DNA from: Dokdonella sp.
Lineage (GTDB): Bacteria; Pseudomonadota; Gammaproteobacteria; Xanthomonadales; Rhodanobacteraceae
Direction: 5' to 3'
Length of the DNA: 64,000 nt
Assembly: GCF_019634775.1 (NCBI RefSeq)
Contig: NZ_JAHCAS010000001.1
Location: 620,001 to 684,000, forward strand
Of this stretch, positions 28,901 through 37,900 are shown piece by piece. The notes under the pieces are model-generated. The model saw only the letters and a program-made list of their open reading frames with translations, was not told where the DNA came from and did not search any database. A program made the translations under genes and the position numbers. The stretch's first letter is position 1, and every line of letters starts with the position of its first letter.

Positions 28901-29059
28901 GTCGTCGGCGTGCAGCCGTTCGGCGGCGAAGGCCTCTCCGGCACCGGGCCCAAGGCCGGCGGCCCGCACTACCTCTTGCGCTTCGTCACCGAGCGCACGG
29001 TCACCATCAACACCACGGCAGCGGGTGGCAATGCGTCGTTGTTGACCCTGGGCGAGTGA
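25910..29059 (+). CDS. putA: Bifunctional proline dehydrogenase / glutamate-semialdehyde dehydrogenase
   Basis: 1049 residues, the short type-A PutA. It has no ribbon-helix-helix DNA-binding domain at the N-terminus and no long C-terminal extension, so it should not repress its own gene. The proline dehydrogenase barrel (about 130-480) includes SVKLSAIHPRY, VKGAYWDSEIKRAQ and FATHNAHTIAA. The aldehyde dehydrogenase half (about 545-1040) has Glu804 in IAETGGQNALI and catalytic Cys838 in SAGQRCSAARV. It converts proline to glutamate and feeds electrons to quinone. The GTG start follows the duplicated leader. Confidence 0.96.
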   Translation: MSDILSPELPAPSDAARARITAAWLRDETEAVNDLLAQASLPPAERELVLARAAELVARVRAKASNQSAVESFMREYDLSSEEGVLLMCVAEALLRIPDSETADKLIRDKLGEADWRKHVGASESLFVNASTWGLMLTGRLVSLAEETRSNFTGALKRLIGRAGEPVIRLAVRQAMRIMGHQFVMGRTIDEAQDRSEQKENRAYRHSYDMLGEAALTAHDAERYQQAYRDAIAALGRRGPWTDVIEAPSISVKLSAIHPRYDVANRARALAELTPRVLELARLSMANGIGMTVDAEEADRLELSLDVIGTVFADPSLQGWNGFGLAVQAYQKRAPFVIDWLAETARKANRRWCVRLVKGAYWDSEIKRAQELGLAGYPVYTRKPNTDVSYLACAKQMFEAGANLIYPQFATHNAHTIAAIHHLAKGRPYEHQRLHGMGADLYAEVVGKDNLDVPCRVYAPVGSHEDLLPYLVRRLLENGANTSFVNRVVDEDVSIRDLVADPCEVVRQHDSKPHPRIPLPIGLFGEQRKNSMGANLANDNELRALADSVNAARKPWTSTPLVPDAKPDGDKRAVTDPADRRRVIGDSTTAGAATIARSLDNALAAQPDWNALPAASRAKILEHAADLLEARRAEFIALAVREAGKTMSAAIAEVREAADFCRYYAAMARKLFAQPETMPGPTGETNELHLHGRGVFVCISPWNFPLAIFMGQVVAALAAGNSVIAKPADQTTLIGHAAVKLLHEAGVPEGVLQYVPCKGSVLGQTLLTRPEIAGVCFTGSTETAWTINRTLAARDSTIAALIAETGGQNALIADSSALPEQLVKDVIASAFDSAGQRCSAARVLFVQDDIADKVMTMLAGAMAELTLGDPGLLSTDVGPVIDEPSHKVLSDHAARMDREGRLIATVKSGPSAEHGTFFAPRAYEIPSLSVLEREVFGPILHVVRWKADRLDEVIDAINATGYGLTLGIHSRIDDTIDHIVKRAKVGNCYVNRNQIGAVVGVQPFGGEGLSGTGPKAGGPHYLLRFVTERTVTINTTAAGGNASLLTLGE

Positions 29060-29167
29060 TCACGGGCGGCCTGGCCGCCTCCCCATCCGCAGCTTGCCGA
29101 CGAACGCGCGAACGCAGGCGCGCGCGCGCCGGCATGCGCACGACCGAAGCAGGGGCCGAGCGACTTC

Positions 29168-29202
29168 CGCGGACACGCATGCGGACAGTTGCTGTGTCCG
29201 CG
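29168..29202 (+). terminator. Hairpin downstream of putA
   Basis: Nine-base arms CGCGGACAC (29168-29176) and GTGTCCGCG (29194-29202) flank a 17-base loop, about 110 bases after the putA stop. There is no T-run, so termination is only a guess. The rest of 29060-29349 shows no gene. Confidence 0.35.
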
Positions 29203-29349
29203 AACGGCCGCCGCAGGCAGGGCATGACTTCCTTCACAGCAACGCAAATGCGCGCCGCTGCATCTCTTTTCCCGCAAACGACACACTCCGGCCAGGCTGG
29301 CACAGCGCTTGCTCTACCGGACTTGCAACACCGTTTGCTGGAGACTGCC

Positions 29350-29742
29350 ATGAAAACCCGTTATTCCCCCCGCCGTGCCTTCCTGTTCATCGCCCTCGTC
29401 GCCGTGGCCGCGGGCACGGCCAAGGCATCCTGTGCCGAGACGATGACGGTCGACTCGCGCGCGCCGCTCGCGGCAACGCTGCTGCCGACCGTGACCGTGG
29501 TCGCCGATGTGGCGAAGCCCGACGCCGATGCGCGCTGGCACGTCGCCGCTGATGCCCCCTTGCCGGTGACCTTGATGCCCACCGTGCGGGTCAGCGCGCG
29601 GATCGCCATCCCGATGGTCGCGCAGGCACATGCGCACGCGCCGGCGATCGCCGCTGAGCTTCGCGGCCGCGCCCTCATCGCCCACGCCGATGTCGTCGAT
29701 GACCACGCAAAGCCGCCGCATGGCCTCGAGATCGGAGATTGA
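29350..29742 (+). CDS. Small exported protein with an internal repeat
   Basis: 130 residues. A clear signal peptide (RRAFLFIALVAVAAGTAKA) is followed by a mature part of about 100 residues. A motif occurs twice: APLAATLLPTVTVVAD and APLPVTLMPTVRVSAR, some 30 residues apart, suggesting a duplicated short strand-turn-strand unit. The C-terminal third is Ala/His-rich (VAQAHAHAPAIA). The ATG at 29350 has GGAG seven bases upstream. I do not recognise the family. It stands alone between putA and the convergent ygiC-like gene. Confidence 0.65.
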   Translation: MKTRYSPRRAFLFIALVAVAAGTAKASCAETMTVDSRAPLAATLLPTVTVVADVAKPDADARWHVAADAPLPVTLMPTVRVSARIAIPMVAQAHAHAPAIAAELRGRALIAHADVVDDHAKPPHGLEIGD

Positions 29743-29773
29743 AGGCCTTGCGCCTCGCTTCGCTTGACCTGCA

Positions 29774-29793
29774 GGAGCCCGTGAACGGGCTCC
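29774..29793. terminator. Short family-B hairpin between convergent genes
   Basis: GGAGCCCGTGAACGGGCTCC is nearly self-complementary (nine-base arms, two-base loop). It is one arm of the family-B repeat and lies between the ends of the small exported protein gene and the convergent ygiC-like gene, where it may terminate both. Confidence 0.5.
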
Positions 29794-29823
29794 GCGGTGT
29801 CTTCGTGAACGCACGTCGCGGCT

Positions 29824-31005
29824 TCAGGCCACCAGCACACCCGTTTCCTCAGCGAGGATCACGTGCGGCACGAAGCAGGCGCCGTCGCGGGTGATCGGTG
29901 AGGCGTCTTCGCGGATGCCGAGGCCACAGGCACGGTCGCCGACGACCCAGCTGCCGAGCAATGCATGGCGACCATCGAATTGCGCGAGCGGATGGAAGGC
30001 CTGGCGGATGCAGGGACCGTTGTACGGGCCTTCCGAGGCGAGCCGCCGGCCATCGGGCAAGGCGATCGTGACATTCGCTCCTTCGCGCGAGTGCAGCGGC
30101 TTGCGCACCCAGCCGGCGGCAAGCACGCCCTCGCCGTCGTCGAATTCCGCGGCGAGCAGGTTCGGGTGGCCGCGATGTTTCTCCCACAGCAAAGGCAGGA
30201 TGCCCTTGTTGCTGAGCACGGCCTTCCATGCCGGTTCGATCAGGCGCAGGCCTGAGGTCGGCAGCCAACGCGCGAAATCCTCGCGCATGAGGTCCTCGAG
30301 CGGGTACAGCTTGAACAGCGTGCCGATGGTGCGATCGGAAAGGTCGGTGTAGTGGCCGTCGGCGGATACGCCGATGTCCTCGATGGCGATCAGGCCACAG
30401 TCGATACCCGCTTGCTGCGCGCATTCCTGCAGGTACATGACCGTGCCCTGGTCCTCGGCCGATTCGCGCACCGCCGAGAGCAGGAACGGGCGCGGCAACG
30501 AGGGCGCGATCGTGCCGAATGCTTCGACGAGACTCTCATGGATGGAGTTGTACTGGTCGGCGGCCACCGGCAGACGCCCGGCACGTTGCTGGTCGTCGAG
30601 CCATTGCCACTGGAAGAACGCCGATTCGTACAGCGAAGTCGGCGTGTCATAGTTCAGCTCGAGCAGCTTGGCCGGGCCGATTCCATTCCAGGCGAAGTCC
30701 ATGCGCCCATACAGGTGTGGCTCGCGTGCACGCCAGCTCGCCGCTATCCAGTCGCGGAATGGTTCGGGAATGGCGAGCCGCTCCATGTGCTGCTCGCTGC
30801 CGACCACCTCGTCAACGAGGTCGAGTGCCATCGCATGCAGTTCAGCCGTCGGATCCTCGATGCCCTGCTCTATCTCGTCGAGCGTGAAGGCGTAGAACGC
30901 CGACTCGTCCCAATAGGGAGCACCGTCGATCGTGTGGAAGACGAAACCGGCTTGCTCGGCGCGTTCGCGCCAGTCCGGGCGCGGCGCGATCGCAATGCGC
31001 CGCAT
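29824..31005 (-). CDS. ygiC: Glutathionylspermidine synthase-family protein (YgiC-like)
   Basis: 393 residues, close to E. coli YgiC (386). It is a single ATP-grasp domain of the glutathionylspermidine synthase C-terminal family, with FAWNGIGPAKLLELNYDTPT and FDDGEGVLAAGWVRKPLHSREG as recognisable segments. The amidase domain of true Gsp is absent, so it is probably a peptide or polyamine ligase of unknown product. Its start overlaps the upstream DUF1190 stop by one base (TGATG), the same ygiB-ygiC pairing as in the E. coli tolC operon. Confidence 0.88.
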   Translation of the reverse strand: MRRIAIAPRPDWRERAEQAGFVFHTIDGAPYWDESAFYAFTLDEIEQGIEDPTAELHAMALDLVDEVVGSEQHMERLAIPEPFRDWIAASWRAREPHLYGRMDFAWNGIGPAKLLELNYDTPTSLYESAFFQWQWLDDQQRAGRLPVAADQYNSIHESLVEAFGTIAPSLPRPFLLSAVRESAEDQGTVMYLQECAQQAGIDCGLIAIEDIGVSADGHYTDLSDRTIGTLFKLYPLEDLMREDFARWLPTSGLRLIEPAWKAVLSNKGILPLLWEKHRGHPNLLAAEFDDGEGVLAAGWVRKPLHSREGANVTIALPDGRRLASEGPYNGPCIRQAFHPLAQFDGRHALLGSWVVGDRACGLGIREDASPITRDGACFVPHVILAEETGVLVA

Positions 31006-31550
31006 CAGCCGCCGCTGCTCGAACCACCGCGACCGGCACTGCTCGCGCCAAAGCCGCCGCGCGACACGGTCGGTGCCGCGTTCGGCCGCGCGTTGACCGG
31101 TGCCATCGCCGTGGTGCCGTTCATGCCGGCGCGATAAACGCCACCCGCCGACGCCGGCCGCTGCCAGGTGCCGTTCGGCGAACGATAGGCCGGGCTTGAG
31201 GCAAGCCCGGCCGGCTGGCCGCCACGCATGAGCTGGGCCATCAGGAAGCCTGTCATGAACGGCATGAAGTATGAGTGACCCGTGCTGGTGCGCATCTCGT
31301 TGCAGTTGTCCGCGCCGTGCGCGGCGATGCATTCCTCGCGCGAGGCATAGCGCGGGCCTTCCGCCTCGGCCAAGCGCGTTGCCGACGTGAATGCCTGCTC
31401 GCAGTTGTAGCGGTCATTGGTCTGCTCGACGCAGGCCTCGACCGAGGTGTACAGCCCCTCGCGCACGCTTTCTTCCTCGCTGCAGGCGGTCAGCAGCAGT
31501 GGTGCTGTGCCCATCAGCAACAGGGCGGTCGTCTTTGAACGCTTCATCAT
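31005..31550 (-). CDS. ygiB: DUF1190 lipoprotein (YgiB-like)
   Basis: 181 residues. A lipobox (LLLTACSEE, Cys23) marks an outer-membrane or periplasmic lipoprotein. The DUF1190 core includes VEACVEQTNDRYNCEQAF and REECIAAHGADNC, whose four cysteines could form disulfides. The C-terminus is Gly/Ser-rich and low complexity (GRGGSSSGG). Two adjacent ATGs (31550, 31547) share AAGGA; the second has the better spacing. It lies 56 bases after the RND gene and overlaps ygiC, so efflux genes and ygiBC may be one transcript. Confidence 0.85.
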   Translation of the reverse strand: MMKRSKTTALLLMGTAPLLLTACSEEESVREGLYTSVEACVEQTNDRYNCEQAFTSATRLAEAEGPRYASREECIAAHGADNCNEMRTSTGHSYFMPFMTGFLMAQLMRGGQPAGLASSPAYRSPNGTWQRPASAGGVYRAGMNGTTAMAPVNARPNAAPTVSRGGFGASSAGRGGSSSGG

Positions 31551-31606
31551 CGTTTCCTTGCCGGCCAGGCGCACAGTCTGCCCGTGCGTGCACAAAAGGG
31601 GAACCG

Positions 31607-34600
31607 TCACGGCGCCGCAGCTTTCGCTGACTGCGTGGCAGCCCGCGCGGCACGTTTCGCCGCGCGTTTCTCGCGCCGGCGCGCGGCGATGCGCGCGAAC
31701 ACGAGGTAGAGCGCGGGCGTGGAGAACAGGGTCAGGCTCTGCGAGACGAGCAGGCCGCCGATCATCGCGATGCCGAGCGGTTGGCGCATCTCCGAGCCGA
31801 CACCGAAACCGATGGCCAGCGGCAACGCACCAAGAATCGCGACCATCGAAGTCATCATGATCGGTCGGAAGCGCACCAGACAGGCTTCACGGATCGCCTC
31901 GATCGGTGCAAGACCCTCGTCACGCTCGGCCTTGAGGGCGAAATCGATCATCATGATCGCGTTTTTCTTGACGATGCCGATCAACAGGACGATGGCGATC
32001 ACCGAAACGATCGACAGTTCGGTGCTGGTCACGATCATCGCCAACAGTGCGCCGACACCGGCGGCTGGCAGGGTCGACAGGATCGTGACTGGATGGATCA
32101 GGCTCTCGTAGAGGATGCCGAGCACGAGATAGACGGCAAGAATGGCGAACAGGATGAGCTGGTTCTGTCCACTCTGCTGCTGTTGGAAACGGCGGAAGTC
32201 GCCACCGAATTCGCCACTGATGCTGCCCGGCATGCGCAGGTTGCGCATGACCTCACCTATCAGCGGGATCGTCTCGCCCATGCTGACGCCTTCGGCGAGA
32301 TTGAAGCTGAGGTCGAACACCGGGAACTGGAACGCATGCTGAATCGTCAGCGGGGCTCGTCCGGCCTCGATGCGCGTCAGCGCCGACAACGGCACCATCG
32401 CGCCATTGTTTGCGCGCACGTGCAGGCGTTCCAGTGTCTCCACACCCGGCGTGGCGCCGGTGATCGCGTTGAGCACGACGCGATACTGGTTGAGGTCGGA
32501 ATGGATCGTGGAGATCTGGCGCTGGCCGAAGGCGTTGTAGAGCACGCTGTCGATCGCGCCGATCGACACGCCGAGGCGTGCGGCCGTATCGCGATCGATG
32601 ACGAGGTTCTGCTCGATGCCGCCATCATCGAGCGCGGTACCGACGCTCTTCAGTTGCGGCAACTTGGCCAGTTCAGCGGCGAGCCTGGGGCCCCATTCGA
32701 GCAGTTCCTCATAGTTGCTGCCCTTGAGCGAATAGGTGTAGGTGGCATCACCGCCGCGCGGGCCGCCGCCACCACCGACGTCCTGCACCGGGCGCAGGCG
32801 CAATTGGATGCCCGGCATGCCGGCCGTCTTCGCCTGCAGGCGCGCCATCACCGCGAAGGTCGACACGTCGCGCCCCTGGCCGAGCGGCTTGAGGTTGATG
32901 AAAAGGCGCCCGCGATTGCTGCCCGACCCCGGACCGCCGCCCCCGCCCAGCTGCGAGCCGACGCTCTCCACGGCAGGATCGGCCATGACGATGTCGGCGA
33001 TGCTGCGTTGCAGTTCGACCATCGCTTCGTACGAAGTCGATGCGCCGGCCACCGTGGTGCCGTTGAGCATGCCGGTGTCTTGTTGCGGCACGAAACCGAA
33101 CTTGAGGAAACCGGCGAGCACGACGGTCAACCCGATCAGCAGCACAGGCTGCAGGCTCATCAGGCGCGGATGGCGCAACGACCAATCCAGGCCGCGTTGG
33201 TAGGCGCGCGTCATCGCCGCATGCATGCGGTCGATGCGTGCAACCCACTTCGATGGCCGAACCGCGGCATGCGGGAGCAGCCAGCGCCCGCACAGCGCGG
33301 CGGTAAGGGTCAGCGAGACCAGCGCGGACATGATGATCGCCGCGGCGATCGTCACCGAGAACGAGTGCAGCATCATGCCCATGAACCCACCCATGAACAG
33401 CAGCGGCAGGAACACGGCCACCAGCGAGGCGGTGATTGAAACGATCGTGAAGCCGATTTCGCGTGCACCGTCGAGCGCGGCCTGCAGGCGCGGCTTGCCC
33501 ATTTCGAGATGGCGCACGATGTTCTCGATGACGACGATCGCATCGTCGACGACGAAGCCGATCGAGATGACCAGCGCCATCAAGGTGAGGTTGTCGAGGG
33601 TGAACCCGAACACGTACATGACGATGAAGGCCGCCGCCAGCGACAGCGGCACCGACACGCCGGCGATCACGGTCGGCACGACGCGGCGCAGGAACAGCAG
33701 CATTGTCAGGATGACCAGGGCCAGGCTGATCAACAGGGTGATCTGCACCTCGTTGACCGAGGCGCGGATCGTCGCCGTGCGGTCGTTGAACGGGATGAGC
33801 TGCACGCCTTCGGGCAGCCAGCTGCGCATCAGCGGCAACTGTTCGTGGACGCTGTCGACCGTCTTGATGACGTTGGCATCGGCCTGCTTGGTGATGACCA
33901 TCAGGACCGAACGCTGGCCATTGAACCACGCCGCCTGGTTGCGGTTCTCCAGGCCATCCCCGACGGTGGCGATCTCGCGCAGGCGCACCGGCACACCATT
34001 GCGCACGGCGACGACCAGATCGGCGAACTGTTCGGCTTCGGTCAAGGCACCGTTCGCGGCGATGGTCATCATGCGCTGGCCGTCGCCGAGGAAGCCCTGC
34101 GGCGAGGTTACGTTGGCGGCGGCGATCGCGTTGCGCACCTGATCGGCCGATAGACCCATCGAGGTCAGCTTCGACAGGTCGACATCGATGCGCACGGCCG
34201 GTGTCGCACCACCGGCGATGCCGACGTCAGCCACCCCCGGCAACTGGCGCACGCGCTGGGCGAGCAACGAATCGGCCATGTTGTAGAGCTCGGCCGGGGA
34301 GTGCTTCGGCGAGGTCAGGGCGAGCAACAGCACCGGGTCGTTGTTCGGGTTGGCCTTGCGGTAGAACGGCGCAGTACGCAAGCCGGCCGGCAGGTCCGGC
34401 ATGGCCGCATTGATCGCCGCCTGCACGTCGCGCGCCGCACTGTCGATGTCCTGATCGACCTTGAAGAACAGGATCACCACCGTGTTGCCCTCACGGCTGT
34501 TCGAGCCCATGTCGTCGACACCGGCGATGCGTCCCATGTGGCGCTCGAGCGGCGCCGCCACGGTCGATGCCATCGTCTGCGCATTCGCACCCGGCTGGTT

Positions 34601-34747
34601 TGCGACCACGAAGATCACGGGGTACTCCATGTTCGGCAACGCCGCGACGCCGAGCTGGAAATAGGCGATGACGCCGCCGACGAACACGCCGAGGGCGAGG
34701 AGGATCGTGCCGATGGGGCGTTTGATGAAGGGGGCGGAGAGGTTCAT
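31607..34747 (-). CDS. RND multidrug efflux transporter, second of a pair (MdtC-like)
   Basis: 1046 residues, 12 membrane helices with two large periplasmic loops, an AcrB/MdtB-type pump subunit. SIGFVVDDAIVVIENIVRH in helix 4 carries the paired proton-relay aspartates. A Gly-rich insert (QLGGGGGPGSGSNRG) interrupts the porter loop. It starts at 34747. The neighbouring RND gene ends 229 bases upstream, with two inverted repeats between. As in MdtB/MdtC, two different RND proteins probably assemble into one heterotrimer. Confidence 0.92.
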   Translation of the reverse strand: MNLSAPFIKRPIGTILLALGVFVGGVIAYFQLGVAALPNMEYPVIFVVANQPGANAQTMASTVAAPLERHMGRIAGVDDMGSNSREGNTVVILFFKVDQDIDSAARDVQAAINAAMPDLPAGLRTAPFYRKANPNNDPVLLLALTSPKHSPAELYNMADSLLAQRVRQLPGVADVGIAGGATPAVRIDVDLSKLTSMGLSADQVRNAIAAANVTSPQGFLGDGQRMMTIAANGALTEAEQFADLVVAVRNGVPVRLREIATVGDGLENRNQAAWFNGQRSVLMVITKQADANVIKTVDSVHEQLPLMRSWLPEGVQLIPFNDRTATIRASVNEVQITLLISLALVILTMLLFLRRVVPTVIAGVSVPLSLAAAFIVMYVFGFTLDNLTLMALVISIGFVVDDAIVVIENIVRHLEMGKPRLQAALDGAREIGFTIVSITASLVAVFLPLLFMGGFMGMMLHSFSVTIAAAIIMSALVSLTLTAALCGRWLLPHAAVRPSKWVARIDRMHAAMTRAYQRGLDWSLRHPRLMSLQPVLLIGLTVVLAGFLKFGFVPQQDTGMLNGTTVAGASTSYEAMVELQRSIADIVMADPAVESVGSQLGGGGGPGSGSNRGRLFINLKPLGQGRDVSTFAVMARLQAKTAGMPGIQLRLRPVQDVGGGGGPRGGDATYTYSLKGSNYEELLEWGPRLAAELAKLPQLKSVGTALDDGGIEQNLVIDRDTAARLGVSIGAIDSVLYNAFGQRQISTIHSDLNQYRVVLNAITGATPGVETLERLHVRANNGAMVPLSALTRIEAGRAPLTIQHAFQFPVFDLSFNLAEGVSMGETIPLIGEVMRNLRMPGSISGEFGGDFRRFQQQQSGQNQLILFAILAVYLVLGILYESLIHPVTILSTLPAAGVGALLAMIVTSTELSIVSVIAIVLLIGIVKKNAIMMIDFALKAERDEGLAPIEAIREACLVRFRPIMMTSMVAILGALPLAIGFGVGSEMRQPLGIAMIGGLLVSQSLTLFSTPALYLVFARIAARRREKRAAKRAARAATQSAKAAAP

Positions 34748-34771
34748 CGGCCGGCTCCGCGTGGATCCGCG

Positions 34772-34833
34772 GGAGTGCACCCTGTGCGCGATTCGCGCCG
34801 CGTGGAACGAAAATCGCGCACAGGGCGCGCTCC
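34772..34833. repeat. Inverted repeat, family C
   Basis: Arms of 22 bases (34772-34793 and 34812-34833) match at 20 positions, with CCCTGTGCGCGATT at the core of the left arm. The loop is 18 bases. It lies inside the gap between the two RND genes. Confidence 0.75.
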
Positions 34834-34886
34834 TGCGACAGAGGGGCCGAGCCAAGGCAAAGCAAGGCGCGCCTCGCCGCTGTTCT

Positions 34887-34949
34887 GTAGGGGCCCGTTC
34901 ACGGGCGATGCTTGCGTCTTCGTTGGATCGCCCCTGAAGGGGCTCCTAC
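34887..34949. repeat. Inverted repeat, family B (well preserved)
   Basis: GTAGGGGCCCGTTCACGGGC at the left faces GCCCCTGAAGGGGCTCCTAC at the right. The ends pair and each arm is itself a hairpin. It lies directly before the downstream RND gene's family-C repeat and may attenuate transcription between the two pump genes. Confidence 0.8.
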
Positions 34950-34976
34950 GGGTTGCTCGCATGGCCGTGACGACAC

Positions 34977-37900
34977 TCATGCCCTCGCCCCCGCCTGCAC
35001 CAGTGCACGATGCTCGCGGCGTCCGCGCAGCCAATCGGAGAAACGCTCCATGTGCAGGTACAAGACCGGTGTGGTGTACAGCGTAATGAGCTGTGAGAGC
35101 AGCAGGCCGCCGACGATCGACACGCCGAGTGGCTGGCGCAGTTCGGAGCCGATGCCGGTGCCGAGGGCGAGCGGGAGCGCGCCGAACATCGCCGCGGCGG
35201 TGGTCATCAGGATGGGACGGAAGCGCAGCAGGGCGGCGCGGCGGATCGCGGCATGCGCGGACATGCCGTCGCGCTGCGCATCGATGGCGAAATCGATCAT
35301 CATGATCGCGTTCTTCTTGACGATGCCGATCAAGAGGATGATGCCGACGATGCCGTCGATGGACAGATCGAAACCGCACAGGCTGAGCGCGAGCAACGCA
35401 CCGACGCCGGCCGGCGGCAGGGTCGAGATGATCGTGACTGGATGGATGTAGCTCTCGTAGAGCACGCCGAGCACGATGTAGATGACCACCAGCGAGGCGA
35501 GGATCAACAGTACCTCGTCGATCATCGAGGCGGAGAACTCGCCGGCCTTGCCGATGAAGCTGCCGCGCACCTGTGGCGGCATGCCGATCGACCTTTCGAC
35601 CTCGGCGATCGCCTCGACCGCCTGCGACAGCGAATGACCCGGCGCGAGATTGAACGAGATCGTCACCGCCGGCAGCTGGTTCTGGTGGCTGACCACGAGC
35701 GGCGCGTTGACGACCTTGGCATCGACCAGCGAGGCCATCGGAATCGTGCCGCCACCGCCGAGGCTGATGCCGGTGTTGCCTTGCGTGCCGATGCCGCTCG
35801 GCGTGGCCGAGTTGCTCGAGGTGACCATGCCGAGCGTGGTCGCGTTGCTGCCGGTCAGCGCACCGCTGCCGCTGCCGCGCACCGCCAGGCGATCGAGCAG
35901 GTCGGCGCTGGTACGGTATTGCGGATCGACCTCGAGAACGACGCGGTACTGGTTGAGCTGGGTGAAGATCGTCGAGATCTGGCGCTGGCCGAAAGCCGAG
36001 TAGAGCGTGTCGTCGATGGTCTGGATCGGCACGCCAAGGCGGCTGGCCTGGTCGCGGTCGATGGTCAGGTTCAGCTGCAGGCCGTTGGCAGCGAGATTGT
36101 TGTCGACGTCGGCGAGTTCGGGGCGTTTGGCGAGCTCCGCGGTCATGCGTCCGGCGAACTCGGCAAGCTCATCGGCGTCGACATCGGTCAGGGCGTACTG
36201 GTATTCGGTCGGCGCGATGCGGTTGTCGAGCGCGATGTCCTGCACTGGTTTGAGGAACAGGGCGATGCCCGGAATCCCGGCTGCGGCGTCCTGCAAACGT
36301 GGCAGCAGCGCATCGAGGCCGTCGCGTTCGCCGCGCGGCTTGAGCACGATGTTGAGCTGGCCCTGGTTGAGGGTCGGGTTGATCGATCCGGTACCGACGA
36401 AGGCGGCGACACCGCTCACGGCCGGATCGGCGCGCAAGGCCTCGGCGACGCGCTGCGTGCGTTCGAGCATGGCCGGGAACGCGATCGTCTCGTCGGCCTG
36501 CACGACGCCGGTGATCATGCCGGTGTCCTGGTCCGGCAGCAGGCCCTTCGGCATGGTCACGAACAGCAGCACGGTCAGCGCGACCGTCGCCGCCAGCACG
36601 AGCAGGGTCAGCTTCTGGTGCGCGAACACCCGGTCTAGGCTGCGCGCATAGGCATCGACGAGACGGTTCCACCAGCCACCCTCGCCATGATGGCCGGTGT
36701 CGACGGCTTCCTCGTCGGCCGGTGCATTTTCGCGGCGCAGCAGGTAGGCGCACATCATCGGCGTCAGGGTCAGCGAGACGACCATCGACAGCGCAACCGC
36801 GATCGACAGCACGACCGCGAACTCCTTGAACAGCCGCCCGGTCACGCCGGGCATCAGCAGCAGCGGCAGGAACACCGCGATCAGCGAGACGGTCAGCGAG
36901 AGCACGGTGAAACCGATCTCGCGCGCACCCTTCTCGGCGGCTTCCTTCGGTGCGTGGCCTTTTTCGAGGTAACGCACGATGTTCTCGATCATCACGATCG
37001 CATCGTCGACGACGAAGCCGGTGGCGACGGTCAGCGCCATCAGCGAGAGGTTGTCGAGCGAGAAACTCATCGCCGCCATCACTGCGAAGGTGCCGACGAT
37101 CGACAGCGGCACGGCCACGCTTGGAATCACCGTGGCCCACAGCCGGCGCAGGAACACGAAGATCACGGCGATGACGAGACCGACCGTCAGCATCAGGGTG
37201 AACTCGACGTCCTCGACCGAGGCGCGGATCGTCACCGTGCGGTCGGCGAACACGTCGAGGTTGACGCTGGCGGGCAACAGTGCGCGCAGCTCAGGCAGCA
37301 TGCGCTTGATGTTGTCGACGGTCTGCACGATGTTCGCGCCGGGCTGGCGGCGGATGTCGAGCAGCACGGCGGGCCTGCCGTTGGCCCAGGCGGCAAGCTG
37401 GTCGTTCTCGACGCCATCGATCACCTTGGCCACGTCGGCCAGGCGCACCGGCGAGCCACCCTTGTAGCTGACGATCGTGTTGCGGTATTCGTCGGCGTCG
37501 CTCAACTGATCGTTGGCGCCGATCGTGAACGACTGCGCGGCGCCGTCGATCGTGCCCTTCGGGCCGTTGACGTTGGCCTGCACGAGCGCCGCGCGGATGT
37601 CCTCGATGGTCAGGCCCTGGTTGGCGATCGCGGTCGGATCGACCTGGATGCGCACGGCCGGACGCACGTTGCCGGCGATGCTGACCAGGCCGACGCCAGC
37701 GACCGTCGCGAGCTTCTGCGCGAGGATCGAGTCGGCGTAGTTGTTGACCTCGCGCAGCGGCAGCGCGTCGGACTGCATCACCAGCGTGAGGATCGGCGCG
37801 TCGGCCGGATTGACCTTGTTGTAGACCGGCGGGTACGGCAGGTTGTTCGGCAGCGTGCCGCGGCCGGCGTTGATCGCCGACTGCACGTCCTGCGCGGCGG

